Assembly (NCBI GenBank): GCA_015499995.1
Contig: JADNRV010000010.1
Location: 124,001 to 188,000 of the forward strand
DNA: 64,000 bases
From: Flammula alnicola
Taxonomy: Eukaryota; Basidiomycota; Agaricomycetes; Agaricales; Strophariaceae
Direction of reading: 5' to 3'
The notes beneath the pieces are model-generated. The model worked only from the letters and a program-made list of their open reading frames with translations, did no database searches and was not told the origin of the DNA. Shown one piece after another: positions 22,366-35,533 of the stretch. A program made the translations under genes and the position numbers. Every line of letters begins with the position of its first letter. Positions within the stretch are counted from its first letter, which is position 1.

Positions 22366-23270
22366 GTCGGACAAGAGATTGTATGTTAGTGGCTGTGGTT
22401 CGAGGCAAGAGCGGCTGTTCCCTCAAGCACTTCTGCAACGATTCCCATTATATAACAGACGTACACGTGACTGATCGGCTACGTTTTTGACGCCGATTGA
22501 GTCGTTCTGTGTCCACTGTCCACAGCTGGAGCGTGTTCTGGAAGCTGAATGATGCTCTATGGTTTATAGAACGAGGGGATTTATTTATCAATGCTTTCGA
22601 AAACCTAAACCGTCACTTCGATTCTTCACAAGCTGAAGTTCTAGACAAATTCCTCGCTGCTTTCAAGATCGTAGGAACTTTCCACTGAGGTGAACTTTTG
22701 GATTACTTATGTTGAATAAAAAATCCGACGACCACCGCGACTCGTATTCCTCCGTTCTGATAGATTTAATACTGATTTGATCTCAATTGATTTGCTTGAT
22801 TGGAACGAGGCACAAACGAGGCCTCGCCGTCTTCGTGGATTCAACTCAATTGAGTGTGATGATTGAAATAACGTTAAAAATGAGGAGAGAAATTAAATAC
22901 ACGCATCCTGCAATGTTCGAACCAAGCCCAAGTACGCGAAATCACGGTCGGAAAACCATTGATCAACACTTTTCTACATCTCCGTATGCTGATCGCGCGT
23001 GGCCTAGACGATTCACTCTCTCAATTGTGTTTGCATTATATACATGAAGTCTCATCATCATATTTTAGGAGTATTTAATTATTGGGCGTAATTCAAGGCG
23101 CGACTCGATGTAATACTAATACTAATTACCGCGATGTATGATCACATGACACCATACCTAACATCACGTGCCTTCCAATCTCGGTACGAAATTTCTTCTG
23201 ACTTGACCTCATTGTCTGCAATTTGCATAGTTCATGTCGCTCTTCTCGCATTCGGGACCACTGGCAGCCA
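22366..23270. other. AT-rich intergenic region
   Basis: This lies between the divergent UBE2G1 and RPC2 genes and presumably holds both promoters. No coding sequence or RNA gene is supported. Confidence 0.5.
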
Positions 23271-23277
23271 TATAAAA
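23271..23277 (+). promoter_or_regulatory. TATA box of RPC2
   Basis: TATAAAA lies 81 bases ahead of the RPC2 start codon in an otherwise mixed-composition stretch. Confidence 0.45.
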
Positions 23278-23351
23278 CCATTTTATCTATCTTGTCGACA
23301 TCGTTTGCTCAACTTTTTCACTGACTGGAATTCTGTACTGAGGAAGGACGA

Positions 23352-26300
23352 ATGGCGGCCCAAACAGAGGATATCGAATGGGATCAGCTTAATCGCACGA
23401 ATTGGAAAGGTTTGGGTCTTACAGATCCTATAAAGAGTGTCGATGTGCGTCGATTTGCTTTGTTTGGAGAAAATGTCTCATCTTTTTCCAGGACAAATGG
23501 CTCTTGCTACCAGCCTTCCTTAAAGTGAAGGGTCTTGTCAAGCAACACATTGACTCGTTCAATTACTTCGTGGATGTCGATATCAAAAACATTGTTAAAG
23601 CCAATAAAAAAGTGACCTCTGACGTGGATCCGCATTTCTGGTTGAAATATACAGACATAAACGTTGGCTTCCCCGACCGCAACGAGGATGAAGCCATCGA
23701 CAAACGAGTCACACCCAACGAGTGTCGGCTACGAGATATCACGTACAGCGCCCCGATTATCGTCACCATCCAGTATACGCGCGGAAAGAACATAGTTCAG
23801 AGGAACGTCAACATTGGACGATTGCCAATCATGCTGCGAAGTAGCAAGTGCGTCTTAACTGGACGGACAGAAGAACAACTCGCGCGTATGACCGAATGTC
23901 CTCTCGACCCTGGTGGATATTTTGTGGTGAAAGGGACGGAAAAGGTCATCTTGGTTCAAGAGCAGTTGAGCAAGAATCGGATTATCGTGGAAACAGATGC
24001 GGTCAAGGGAATCGTCCAAGCCTCCTGTACATCGTGCGTTCTTCTTTTCCCTCATCTTTTTTACGACATGTTTTGAACGCGACACCGCCTTAGCTCGACC
24101 CATGGAGGGCTGAAGTCAAAGACATACGTCGCGACCAAGAAGGGCAAAATCTACCTTCGTCACAACTCAATCCACGAGGACGTTCCCATAGTCATTGCCC
24201 TGAAAGCCTTGGGCATCCAATCAGATAAGGAAATCCTCCTTCTGACAGCGGGAAACACCGACGCCTATAAGAATGCATTTGCTTCCAATCTCGAAGACGC
24301 CGCGAAACTGGGCGTATTCACTCGACATCAAGCCCTAGAATACATCGGAACCCGAGTTAAGGTCAATCGGCGAGTCATGGGTCCTCGAAGGCCTGCTTGG
24401 GAAGAGGCGTTGGAAGCGTTGGCCACTATCGTATTGGCACATGTCCCTGTCAATGGCCTCGATTTCAGGTCCAAGGCTATCTTTGTCGCTACTATGACCC
24501 GCCGAGTCTTAATGGCCATGGACGACGAAAGCATGGTTGATGATCGCGACTATGTCGGAAACAAGCGTTTAGAACTGTATGTGTCTCCCACCACCAATGA
24601 CATTGTCTTGGAAATGCTGCTAAATATGGCTCAGAGCAGGCCAGCTCCTCGCCCTTCTGTTCGAGGACTTATTCAAAACGTACAACTCTAATCTCAAGAT
24701 CGCCATCGACAAGGTGCTGAAGAAACCGTCGCGGACTAGCGAGTTTGATGCGTTCAATACCATGCGGATGCAAGGCGACCACCTCACCTCCGGGTTCGTG
24801 CGTGCCATCTCCACCGGCAATTGGTCACTCAAGCGGTTCAAGATGGAGCGCGCAGGTGTCACGCATGTCCTCAGTCGCCTCAGCTTTATCTCCGCACTTG
24901 GCATGATGACCCGTATATCGTCCCAGTTTGAAAAGACCAGGAAGGTCAGCGGCCCCCGTGCGCTGCAGCCAAGCCAATGGGGTGTGCTGTGTCCCAGCGA
25001 TACCCCAGAAGGAGAAGCATGTGGCCTGGTCAAGAATCTGGCTCTCATGACACATATCACTACCGACGTCGAGGAAGAGCCAATCATTCGCCTCGCTTTT
25101 ATGCTAGGCGTCGAAGGTTAGCCCCTGCGACTCTAAAGGCATCTTCGTAATCTTTCCACTGACGTCTTTTTTATTTTTGTCTAGATATCAGCTTGACGAC
25201 AGGAACGGAGATATACGGCCCTCACACCTTTGTCGTGAACGTGAACGGCACTATTATTGGTTTGACGAGATATCCAACCCGATTCGTTGCAAAGTTTCGG
25301 AAGCTCCGAAGAGCGCGACGCTTTAGCGAATTTGTTAGCATCTATATTAACCAGCATCATCGTGCTGTGCACATTGCCAGCGATGGCGGCCGTATTTGCA
25401 GACCGATTATTATCGTGGAGAATGGTCGGCCCAAAGTTAATTCAGAACACATCGCAGTAAGATTCACTTAATTTTAATGTTTATTTAATGTTTACATTTT
25501 AATTTATCTGATTTTTTTAGCTTCTCAAAAAAGGAGTGCTCACCTTCGACGACTTCCTGCGCAAGGGTCTCGTGGAGTACCTCGACGTCAACGAGGAAAA
25601 TGACACGTATATCGCGCTCTATGAGAGTGACATCGTCCCAACCACCACTCATCTAGAAATCGAGCCATTTACCCTCCTCGGTGCCGTGGCTGGCCTAATT
25701 CCATACCCGCATCACAACCAATCGCCTCGAAACACCTATCAATGTGCCATGGGAAAACAAGCCATTGGCGCCATTGCCTACAACCAATTCAATCGGATCG
25801 ACACTCTACTCTACCTTTCTGTTTATCCTCAGCAACCCATGGTTAAAACAAAAACCATTGAGTTGATCGGATATGACAAACTGCCTGCTGGCCAAAATGC
25901 AACAGTCGCCGTCATGAGTTATTCGGGATATGATATTGAAGATGCTCTTATTTTGAACAAGGTAAGCTCAGAGTGTTCATTCCATTTTTGGAGCAGAACT
26001 GATGATGTTTGGATGGCAGGCAAGCTTGGACCGAGGCTACGGTAGATGTCAAGTTTTACGCAAAAATGCGACTCTTGTGCGAAAATACCCTAACGGAACG
26101 TGCGTTACCTTTTCGTTTACTTGCTTGCCATCTGTTCGTTTCCATTCCTTAAATTTACATACTCTTTTAGTTTCGACCGTCTCGCCGATGCACCTCTAGA
26201 CGAGAACGGGCAGATCGCCAAAAAGTATGACATCATTCAGCTGGACGGTCTCGCCGGTGTCGGCGAACGTGTCGACCCAGGCGACGTCTACGTGAACAAA

Positions 26301-27630
26301 CAATCGCCATCGAACGCAACCGACAACACCTTCACAGGCCAAGCCGCGTCAGTGCCGTACAGGAACACGCCGCTGAGCTACAAATCCCCCGTGGCAGGCA
26401 ACATCGACAAAGTCCTGATAAGTGACACCGACAACGACCAGACGCTCATCAAGGTGCTCATCCGCCAAACGCGGAGGCCCGAGCTTGGCGACAAGTTCTC
26501 CTCTCGGCATGGACAGAAAGGTGTTTGTGGACTTATCGTGAACCAGGAGGATTTGCCGTTCAATGACCAGGGCATTAATCCGGGTAAGTGGATTTCCGGG
26601 GTTTTTTATGCTTTTTAAAAATATTTGTCGCTGATATTTATGTTGATGTGGAGATACGATCATGAACCCGCATGGTTTCCCCTCTCGGATGACGGTCGGA
26701 AAGATGATTGAGCTCTTGGCTGGAAAGGTTGGTCTTCACCGTTATCTTCTGTTATCGTAAAAACCACGTTGATCCGGATCTACATCCACATAGGCTGGTG
26801 TTCTGACAGGTCAACTCCAATATGGTACAGCCTTTGGAGGCTCCAAGGTAGCTTATTCCCATCCAGCAGTTGAATGTACTTACAAGCAAACTGTTAGGTC
26901 GAAGACATGAGCCGCATACTCGTGGAAAACGGATTCAGTTATGCTGGTAAAGACATGCTCACCAGTGGCATCACGGGCGAGCCCTTGGAGGCCTACGTGT
27001 ACTTCGGACCCATCTACTACCAGGTACGTGGTCATCTCTTCCTGGCACGCAGGCATTATTAGCTGATACCTAATGCACATCTACAGAAACTGAGTAAGCC
27101 CCGCCTGCTTCTTTAGCGCAGCTGTATTTTTATAACTCTAACGGTGCCTTCAGAACACATGGTCATGGATAAGATGCACGCCCGAGCAAGGTTAGTTTTT
27201 CGTTCTTGGTCCTTCCGATTGACATCTTCTCTGAGCATAAGCTTTCGCTGTTAATAGAGGTCCACGTGCCACCTTAACCCGTCAGCCTACGGAAGGTCGG
27301 TCCCGCGAAGGAGGCCTGCGGTTGGGTGAGATGGAACGCGATTGCTTGATTGGTTATGGGGCCACGCAGTTGTTGCTGGAGCGGCTTATGATATCCTCCG
27401 ACAAGTTTGAGGTCAACGCGTGTCAGGAGTGTGGGCTGATGGGGTACAATGGCTGGTGTACATACTGCAAGAGCTCGAAAAAGATGGCGCAATTGACGAT
27501 ACCGTACGCTGCGAAATTGCTATTCCAAGAGGTGCGATTTCCCTTCCTCGACACGCTTTGCTTTGCTGAATCGTTATTCTAGTTAATGGCGATGAACGTA
27601 GTGCCCCGTTTGGTTCTGGACGATGCATGA
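23352..27630 (+). CDS. RPC2: RNA polymerase III second-largest subunit
   Basis: A multi-exon gene from [20 protein letters not shown] to the stop at 27630. The N-terminal lobe reads [40 protein letters not shown] and VGFPDRN, which separates it from the Pol I and Pol II homologues. Later signatures are [29 protein letters not shown] (cut by an intron at about 24577-24629, after which [14 protein letters not shown] resumes), [38 protein letters not shown] and [10 protein letters not shown] at the hybrid-binding core. The C-terminal anchor has a CX2C-X8-CX2C zinc ribbon ([16 protein letters not shown]). It forms the catalytic core of Pol III with RPC1 and transcribes tRNA and 5S genes. No defect is seen. 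Confidence 0.95.
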
Positions 27631-28432
27631 TTACCACCATATTTTTCTGTGTTGTTGATCGTGCTTTCCATCATATCTATTTGTCTATTATCGCTCAAGA
27701 TCTCATTCATTGTAGATTATCATCATCATCTGTATAGAAAGCATTCAAAAGTCTCAATGGAAATGGAATCCTTTTCGTGGTTTTCTGGTCACACGCGCTC
27801 ATATCATCCCTCAAGGCTCCCGTTCCCATGCTCGAACCTATTCATTCGAGGCACGATCCTATTTCCGAATGGCTAGGGAATCCAGCACAGCATCCCGACC
27901 AATGATTTCGAAAAAGATTTGGTTAAACCAAATCCGCAGTCTGACACTGTCCAACTGAAGGACGACCAGCGATTCGAGTACGCCGGATTTTCATCATGCC
28001 CGGATTTTCACCATACCCTATTTGAAAGGGCTTCTACCTGTCGATCCACCAGTAGAACGCGAAATCTATTTATTTTGAGACAGGCAGTATCCTTTGGTGT
28101 GGCGTGCTAATCTTTTCTTGCGCGTTGCAGTCTTTTACGATGATCTCATGATACTTACGTGTATAAATATTTCGCAACGCTGACTAGATTAATTCCTTTT
28201 TACTTACTATTCTCATGATCAATGGAAGGCCGGGTACTCGGGGCTCACCGAAGTAAGATGAGAAACACTGATAACTCTCGAAAATTCGCTGAGTTTGGTT
28301 CTGTATGGGTGCTATTTAGGAAGTTTGTGCTTTGGGTGAACTATCACCGTCTTGTTCTTGTTTGTCCTCTCATCTCACTTGCTGTCTTCACACACCACCC
28401 ATCCAGATCCTATTTCTTTGTCGTATTCTGAG
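27631..28432. other. Intergenic, no gene recognised
   Basis: This lies between RPC2 and UBE2G2 on the same strand. It contains short unrelated open frames only. Confidence 0.5.
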
Positions 28433-29477
28433 ATGTCATCATCAAGAGGCTCGAGTAGTGCCACCGCTCTCCGCCGTCTCATGACGGAGTACAAGCAGCT
28501 GACTTCGGGAGGTGCGTTCATCTGTGTTTCCGGTACTACATCCTTGTCTCAATCTAACCCATATCTGTATTCCTCGGTCGTACAGGTTCGCCAGACGGAA
28601 TGTTCACTGCCGGTACATAGGCATTTCGCCAGTTCCAGACCGTCGCAGTCGATTTCTCGTTCTCATCCCCGTATTGCATTTCTTCAAAGGCCCCATCTCC
28701 GAATCCGATTTCTTCACATGGGAGGCGCTGATTTGTGGTCCAAAAGACACTCCATTTGTACGTCTGCCGAAAACCAAGCTATGATGCGGTCTATTAACCT
28801 GACCCACATATACTCTGCGACGACAGGAAGGTGGCGTCTTTGCAGCACGCCTGACATTCGTATGTCACTTTCACTCGTGAGGGAATCCCAATCGACTCAA
28901 CCTATCGCTCTCTTTTCCCTTGATTCTTTCATCGCCGAAGCCCAGTGATTACCCACTATCACCATTCAAGATGAAGTTCGATCCCCCTTTGTTCCACCCA
29001 AACAGTGAGTGAGAAACCCACGTTTCAAACCCACGTTTCAGACCCACGTTTACTTATTATACATTCGGCGACTCTACTTTCTACAGTCTACGCAGACGGC
29101 AACGTATGCATCTCGATCCTCCATACGCCCGGTGACGATCCGACGATGTACGAACAGGCCTCGGAGCGCTGGAGTCCCGTGCAGAGCGTCGAGAAGGTCA
29201 TCCTCAGCGTTATTTCCATGCTCGCAGGTATGTGTATGTGCTTTTCCCCTTCCCCACAACCCCATTCTAGCCCTCGCTATTATTTTTATCGAAATCACTG
29301 ACCGCATTACCGATCATGTCGCCCTTCATTCCTTCCCGGTTTCCGTTTCTATTTTCGTTGTCAGAACCAAACCTGGAGAGCGGTGCCAATATTGATTGCT
29401 GTAAACTGTATCGCGACAACAGACCGGAATACGAGCGCCTCGTGCGAGAGTCGATAAAAGAACAATTAGGGCTGTAG
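28433..29477 (+). CDS. Ubiquitin-conjugating enzyme E2, UBE2G2/UBC7-like
   Basis: The start [20 protein letters not shown] leads through seven or so short exons. The E2 fold is visible: [55 protein letters not shown], the HPN motif (LFHPN), the catalytic Cys in [10 protein letters not shown], then [20 protein letters not shown]. The end ESIKEQLGL matches the QKSLGL-type terminus of UBE2G2. Family knowledge: UBC7/UBE2G2 is the main E2 of ER-associated degradation, working with HRD1- and DOA10-type ligases and a CUE1/AUP1-type anchor. The closely related UBE2G1-like gene is 6 kb away on the other strand. Confidence 0.9.
29014..29052 (+). repeat. Three tandem copies of a 13-mer inside an intron
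   Basis: AAACCCACGTTTC occurs twice exactly and a third time with two changes, back to back, inside the UBE2G2 intron that follows the HPN motif codons. Confidence 0.7.
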
Positions 29478-29789
29478 TTGGAGTGGGGTGTCTCTATATC
29501 TCTCTATTTCCGTAGTACACAAATTTATACGTAGGAGGGATAGAAGAACCGAGGTAGATGTATACGTCTCTGTATCATAGGAAGCAAGCGAACGAGCTCT
29601 CGATACCCAGAGAGGATATATGAATACATAGATATCGATATTGTAGGGCACGGAGATAAAAAATTGTAAACGTAACCGAAGGCAAGGATATAGGGGGGAT
29701 GTTGGGTAATAATGACCGCTTCGTACGCGCTGGCTCTTAATAGTCAGTCCATCCTAAAAAAGGTCTCCTAAGTCCAAAGTATGCAAGTG
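29478..29789. other. Intergenic between convergent genes
   Basis: Short 3' flank shared by UBE2G2 and the lactone oxidase gene. I see nothing else in it. Confidence 0.5.
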
Positions 29790-31557
29790 TTACGTCCGGC
29801 GCTGCTTGAACACCCTCGGGTCGATCGGCTGCCCCATGATATGCCGCTGCACGTACTCGTTGCGGAACACGCCGTCCGGGTCGACTCTGTCGATGACCCG
29901 CCGGAAGTCGTTGAAGTGCGGGTAAAGCTTTTGCAACCCATCGGGCTGGAGGCGGTGAGCCTTGGCCCAATGCGGACGTCCTCGGTGGCGCACGACGATA
30001 TCTTCGTAGGCTTGGAATAGCTTCCGGTAAGGCACGTTGAAGCCGTAGGGTCTGCACGAAGTGGATGATGGATAGTCAGTACGAGCTTGGGTAATGAGAC
30101 GTCATGAACCGAAATGAATGGAAGAGAATTATATGTGAATAAAAGAAACGCGACTCACTTGTACTGCACGATCCCAATCCAACAGGTGAGCTGGCCATAG
30201 CTAGGGCTCAGCCAGATATCGTCGGCAGCAGAAAACCGGATCTCCACAGGGAAATGCGGACGGATACCATGCGGATTCTGTATCTCCTTCTGTAGATAGT
30301 CATGGAACTCGCGCAGACACGCCTGGGCGTTTTCGTACGGTACCGCCCACTCCGTGGTATGCTGTGGATACTGCGTGTGCCAAAATGTGCGCAAGGAAAA
30401 AGAGACAAGATAGCGATGAGATCCCATTCTGCGTGCATGATAATTCCCAGGGGCTTACCCGACAATCGACGTTGAAAATTTTGTAGCTGTCGTCTACGCC
30501 CACAGTATCCCCTTTGACGAGCCAGCACGCGAAGGTGCCGATCCAGAGGTTGAGGACGGAGATATAGCGTGCGATGAAGAGCAGGAATTGGATGACGTGG
30601 TAGCCGAGGAAGGAATGCCACCACCAGCTGCCTGCAGGTTTTTTGGGCTGGAGCAAGGGCCACCTTCAGCAAACAAATACGCCGACGGTGGAAGAAAAAC
30701 GGTAGTGGGATATTTACCTCGTCGGTACGATTCGCCTGACTGTATATCACCGTATCCGTTGTGGGGAACCACCAAAACCTCACATGCTCCGCCGAGTGGA
30801 TCAGCTTATCCATATCCCGCACAACGTCATCGAACGGTAGGGGTTTCTGAGACTCTTTCAAGCGGAACGCAGGCTCCACTTCGAGTTGAATACTGAGAAT
30901 AATGCCCGTCGCACCGAGGCCACATATCGATGCCAAGAAGAGATCCGCGTGCTCGTTGCGCGAACAGGTGATCCGCGACCCGTCGGCCAATAGCAGTGAA
31001 AGCGCCATGACGTTCGTCGAAATCACGCCATAGTTCACGCCCGACCCGTGTGTCGCGGTCGTCACCACGCCTCCCAAGGTCTGCTCGGATATTGAGCCGA
31101 GATTCATCATGGCCAGGTTATTTTTTGCTAATTGGGCATGGAGATCGTTGAGGATGATCCCGCTCTGTGCAACGACGTAGCGCTTCTCTGTATTTACCTG
31201 GATAGCAAGCATCAATTATTCAACGAACAGGGTTCAACATCAGCAAGTAAGCACCTACCTCCAGGACCCGATTGAGTTTGGTGGTGCGCAGCATAAACTC
31301 GGTGGTGCACGCCAGGTCACTGGGACTGTGGCCGACACCAGCGACACGGACAGTTTTGCCCTCCCTCCGGGCTAATTCCAGAATGAGCTCGCATTGGAAC
31401 TCGTTCTCCGGCTCGAAGATAGCATGCGGTGTACAAGTAAAGGTGCGTCCCCAGTTGGTGAACCGAGCTCGCTCACTGGGAACGGTGATGGGCTCGAGAA
31501 GGTTGTATAGATTCCTGAGGGGTATGTCGCTGGGACGCGCGGTGAGCTGGGGGACAT
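29790..31557 (-). CDS. ALO1: D-arabinono-1,4-lactone oxidase
   Basis: Five exons (about 31259-31557, 30718-31197, 30459-30647, 30159-30370, 29790-30051). The FAD-binding half has ARREGKTVRVAGVGHSPSD, whose His is the flavin-linking residue in this family, then VVTTATHGSG. The ALO half has RFWWFPTTD, GYHVIQFLLFIARYISVLN (a likely membrane segment), EIRFSAADDIWLSPSYG and the RPHWAKAH signature, ending QPIDPRVFKQRRT. The enzyme catalyses the last step of D-erythroascorbate synthesis at the mitochondrial membrane. The only sensible start, ATG at 31557, is out of frame by one base with the rest: the G run at 31549-31553 needs one more base to read into SDIPLRNLYNLLEP. This is probably a homopolymer undercall. 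Confidence 0.9.
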
Positions 31558-31594
31558 TTGTGATGAAATGGAGTACGCACTTTTTTTTATCGGG

Positions 31595-31602
31595 CTTTTA
31601 TA
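31595..31602 (-). promoter_or_regulatory. TATA box of ALO1
   Basis: TATAAAAG on the minus strand lies about 40 bases ahead of the start codon at 31557. Confidence 0.5.
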
Positions 31603-32147
31603 GAGCCATGAGCAAGCAAGTCCGACGAGAGTGAGCGATCCACTCCTTTTTCGGTCATCGGAGGGTGCCGCCAATCTCGGCAATGTCCGGATCCCGTATG
31701 ACCGGAATTCTATCATGCTTCACTAAGGCAATCTCATCCGTACTCGTAGCCAGTCCAGAGCCGCCCGGAAGCTTTCATTTGACAAGATACATCGTCGATT
31801 CGGTCGTCGAAAAATTAGTTACCGAAAAAAGATCAATCCCCTGCTTGCTAATAACCCACCGATTAATTTCAGCCATCGCGAATAAGTAACGCAATCTGCA
31901 CGCGATAAGCCGTTATGAATCATGACCCCGAAAAACGAGGTACTTTTGGTGTGCGAACCCGCAGGTGAAAAATAGCGATAGGAATAGTGACTTCCGTGGA
32001 TTAACATAAACTACATCAGATATCATGACAAATGGTATGGTGGCGCATAGACTTGTGGCAAGAGCCCTAGACAAAGAAATCGAACGTAACCCTTCAAAGA
32101 AGAAAAGAAGAGAGAGCAAGGATGTCAGTCAAAACGCACAACAGGTT
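31603..32147. other. Intergenic, no gene recognised
   Basis: This lies between the start of ALO1 and the end of the Hsp70-like gene. No coding sequence is supported. Confidence 0.5.
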
Positions 32148-35100
32148 TCAAGAAGCGAAGTAAAAGACAAACCTTCCCCACTCCTGGTTATTATACAGGA
32201 GAATTCCACGGACCTCGGCGCTGTCCAGCTCCAGCCCAAGCTCGAATTCTTCAGCGACGTTAAATAATCAGTTTACTTGCTACAACGGAAAAGCGAATAT
32301 AAGCACATACCAGTGTAGAACCCGGTCATCTGGGGCATCGAGGCGTTCTGGCGGAAAGTCGGGAGGGACGACAGGTCCACTGTCCACTTGCATAGCTCAT
32401 TCGTCTCGCCTTCGTCCGTGTACCTCATCATCTTATCCGAGTCACTCGTGTATAGTGTGGCAACGAACGACGAATCTGTCGAACACATACAAAAGCATTA
32501 GGAATGCCTATAGGCCCCATATACATAACAGATCTCTACTTGCCTTGCGCCGATTGCGAGAATTTACTATAAACATAGACGTAGAACACGTCAGCTCCGA
32601 AAGGAGGAAGTCCCAAGGGGGGAAAAAAACCGAATGCTTTACCAAAACTTCGTCGTAAGCCGTTGCCTAATCCGTGAGTCGCAAAAAAAACGTAACACCA
32701 GACACGAGGGAGAAACCCATAATTAAAAAAAGACGTATGTGTAAAAAAGAAGTACACGCACCCCTTTCGTAAAATAGCTCCTTTCGAAACGAGGTACTGT
32801 AACCTGATGTTCGCAGCAGGGACCAAGCCGGCGGCTTCGTTAGCACGGCAGAGAAAAGAAGACGAGGGCGAAAGCGCGGGGAGGTGAGAACGAAACGCAC
32901 CTATTTTCACAAATCGCGACTCCGGCGTCATTGTTCCTAATATACGCCGGGCGTTTCGACCAATCTTCCTGCTCTGCAGGCAGTTTGACCTGAGCAAGTG
33001 CACAATGATATCAGCGTGCGATAAGAAAAGCACCCTTTAACGAGCGTGCGTGAATAATTTATATTTCGCAAAAAAACACACCTTCATTAGGTAAGATCGT
33101 GGCGCAATGACACTCGAGACGAGCGGTCGTCGTGCAAGACCATATGCAGCGGCTCCGCGCAGCGTGGCCGTGTCTGCGTCCGGCGGGCGCGCAATAGTTC
33201 GAATTCTTGACCCGAATTGGTCCTACAGTATTTAAAGAACCAAAAATTGTTCAGATACAATAATATCAAGCCCGAGAAAGATAAATAGTACGCACCTGGA
33301 CCCTTTGTTTCAGATACTCGCTCCCGGCGAATCCTCCCACGAGAAGAAGAGCATGAATGGGCTGGTCGACCCTGGCGATCTGCTCTTCGATAAGTTGTAG
33401 AACCTACGTCATAGGTGGTGGTTACAATCTTGGATGTCTCGATAACTAGCGAGAGGAAGTCCAACGCACCTCGTTGACCACAGGATCAAAGACTTCTCTT
33501 CGTAACAAATTTCCAGGTATAGAGAGCTGACCATTTATCAGGCCAACGGATGGATCGTGCGGATCCTCGACGTTGAAGCAGGTAAAGTGGAACATGTTGT
33601 CTAAAGGAAAAGCATACGTAAGAAAGAAAAACAAGGAAAGTTCCTCGTGGACGAACCATCATCGTGTATGCCAGTATAATTCAATTTGTCAGTCTCGCTG
33701 AACGAATGCACTATCAAAAAATAAAGAAAAGAAAAATCAATATTTTCATACCACAACAGATCGAACGAAAAAAATATGACTGACTGAAATATGCCAAAGA
33801 GGGTGGATCAAGATGCGCCGGATGGTCGGCCAGAAGAGTCTAATGAAGAGAGGCATCAGTAAGCAGCTCATCAAACATACATCACGACAAAGCATTGAAC
33901 ACATGTGCGACAATTCCAAAAAAGACTAACCTTGACCAACTCACGGAAACGGAGGTCAAGGAAGAGACTACCGCAATTAGCACCGGAGCGTGCACACATC
34001 TCGGCAATTTCGAGGTTCGCCATCTGCCCAATTATCTATGACGCCGGCGGAGATCAAGGTCGAGGACCGGAAGGGGTAGTCAGCATCAAGACAGGTCAGC
34101 TTGAAGAGTTGTTAATTTGCAACGCACCTTGTACACGGCGAGATCGACGGTACCACCTCCCGCATCACAGACGATAAAGTTTTGCGAGGGCTTCAGATGG
34201 TGCAGATCATTCAGCTGCGCACAATGCACAGCCGCCGCTTCAGGCTCCGTGATGATTCTCAGGCGATCTCTCCATGTATTATCACCCGCCTTGGAGCTCG
34301 CCACCAGGCCGGCAGTTATAGCTGCCTCTCGCATGATTTCGCATCCTTTGGCGTCCCAGGCTGCAGGCACAGTGAGCCAGACATCAGCCGTGTCTGTCAA
34401 TGCTTTAGTCGGCATCAAGAATTTTGTTTCGAAACGGACACCATACTCAAATCAGCAACAGCTCCGATATCCCTAGTGATTTGCTCTTTTGCGTACTCCC
34501 AAAGGCAGCTGAGGAAGTCAATGATGAGGTCGATTGCCCGTTTCCCTGCCTGTAAACGAAGCAATAAGATTTTATGCTCAGGCTATCAGTGTGTCACGTA
34601 GAAGGCTTACGGGTAGCGCGGGGAGACGAGGGTCGATCGAGGATTCGTCTCGAAGCGCTTGAGGCTCCAAAAAGAGCTTGAACCATTCACATCGAGTGGT
34701 TCCAGGCATCGGGCCAGAGTTTTTGGCTTCCAATCCCCAGGCGAGCACGCGGCCAAATTCATCGTAAAGCAGACAAGTGGGTATCTGGATGACACATCAG
34801 CCAGGATTCAGTGGCATTATTACGTGGGGTTTCCTCACCTTCCTGAACGTCTCGAATGAACCTGGCCAGGTCAAGATTTGCTGGACTTTGCCGCCAGCAA
34901 TACGTGATGAACCATATGCCTGGGAAATGGCATGAGAACGAAACACTTCGATATGCGCCAAAAGGACAGCTTACAACACCAGAGAAGGTGGTACCTGAAC
35001 CAAAACTGAGGATGAGGTTCCACAAAAGTAGGCTGGTGCTTACCAAAATCTATCGAAATGGACATCTTTCCTTCCTCTTGAACGGCAGGATTGTGCTGAT

Positions 35101-35533
35101 TCATCTGACCGGGCGGTGGCGTTGAGATAGACATATGAGGCGAATGAGCAGACGATGGACGCATCAAAGGTTGATTCATCGAAGAGAAGCCATTCGTAAC
35201 ACTGAACGTCGAGCCGTTATACGTCGTCGATCCGTTGAAAGTCGAAGGCGGTGGTGGAGTGCCTGCATTCTGCAGCGCCCCGAAATCGTTCACTGGCGGC
35301 GGAGAAGGCGACTGACTCCATGCTCCTGGCTGCTGTTGCGGAGTTTGCTGGAAGCCATTTGCAGAGAAAGTGTTCGCGAAAGCTGGCGGCGGTGGCGAAA
35401 TGCTGGGTTGTTGGAAATACTGTGGTTTCTCCAGCCCGGGTTGCAGGGTTGGTTGGTTTACAATCGGCCCCATGGCCTGCGGCTTGACATTGTTCGTCAA
35501 GCCGTTCTCCTTGGGTTCGCCACAGCAGCTCAT
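32148..35533 (-). CDS. HSPA12-like Hsp70-family protein
   Basis: A multi-exon gene from MSCCGEPKENGL at 35533 to a stop at 32148. The first ~150 residues are proline/glutamine/asparagine-rich (FQQTPQQQPGAWSQSPSPPP) with a repeated NGST motif, unlike classic Hsp70. The ATPase domain then starts MSISIDFG-TTFSGV across an intron. ATPase motifs include DVWLTVPAAWDAKGCEIMRE, IITEPEAAAVHC, VCDAGGGTVDLAVYK (phosphate loop 2) and ALLLVGGFAGSEYLKQRV (adenosine loop). The C-terminal part has VSKGAILRKG, FVATLYTSDSDKMMRYTD and FELGLELDSAEVRGILLYNN; the classical substrate-binding domain and EEVD end are absent. These features fit the HSPA12-type proteins greatly expanded in Agaricomycetes. Their clients are not established. 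Rearranged fragments of a second copy lie at 1-1025. Confidence 0.85.

Noticed and set aside
28352..28948. 198-codon plus-strand frame
   Set aside because: It reads through introns of UBE2G2 in a frame unrelated to the E2 after the first exon.
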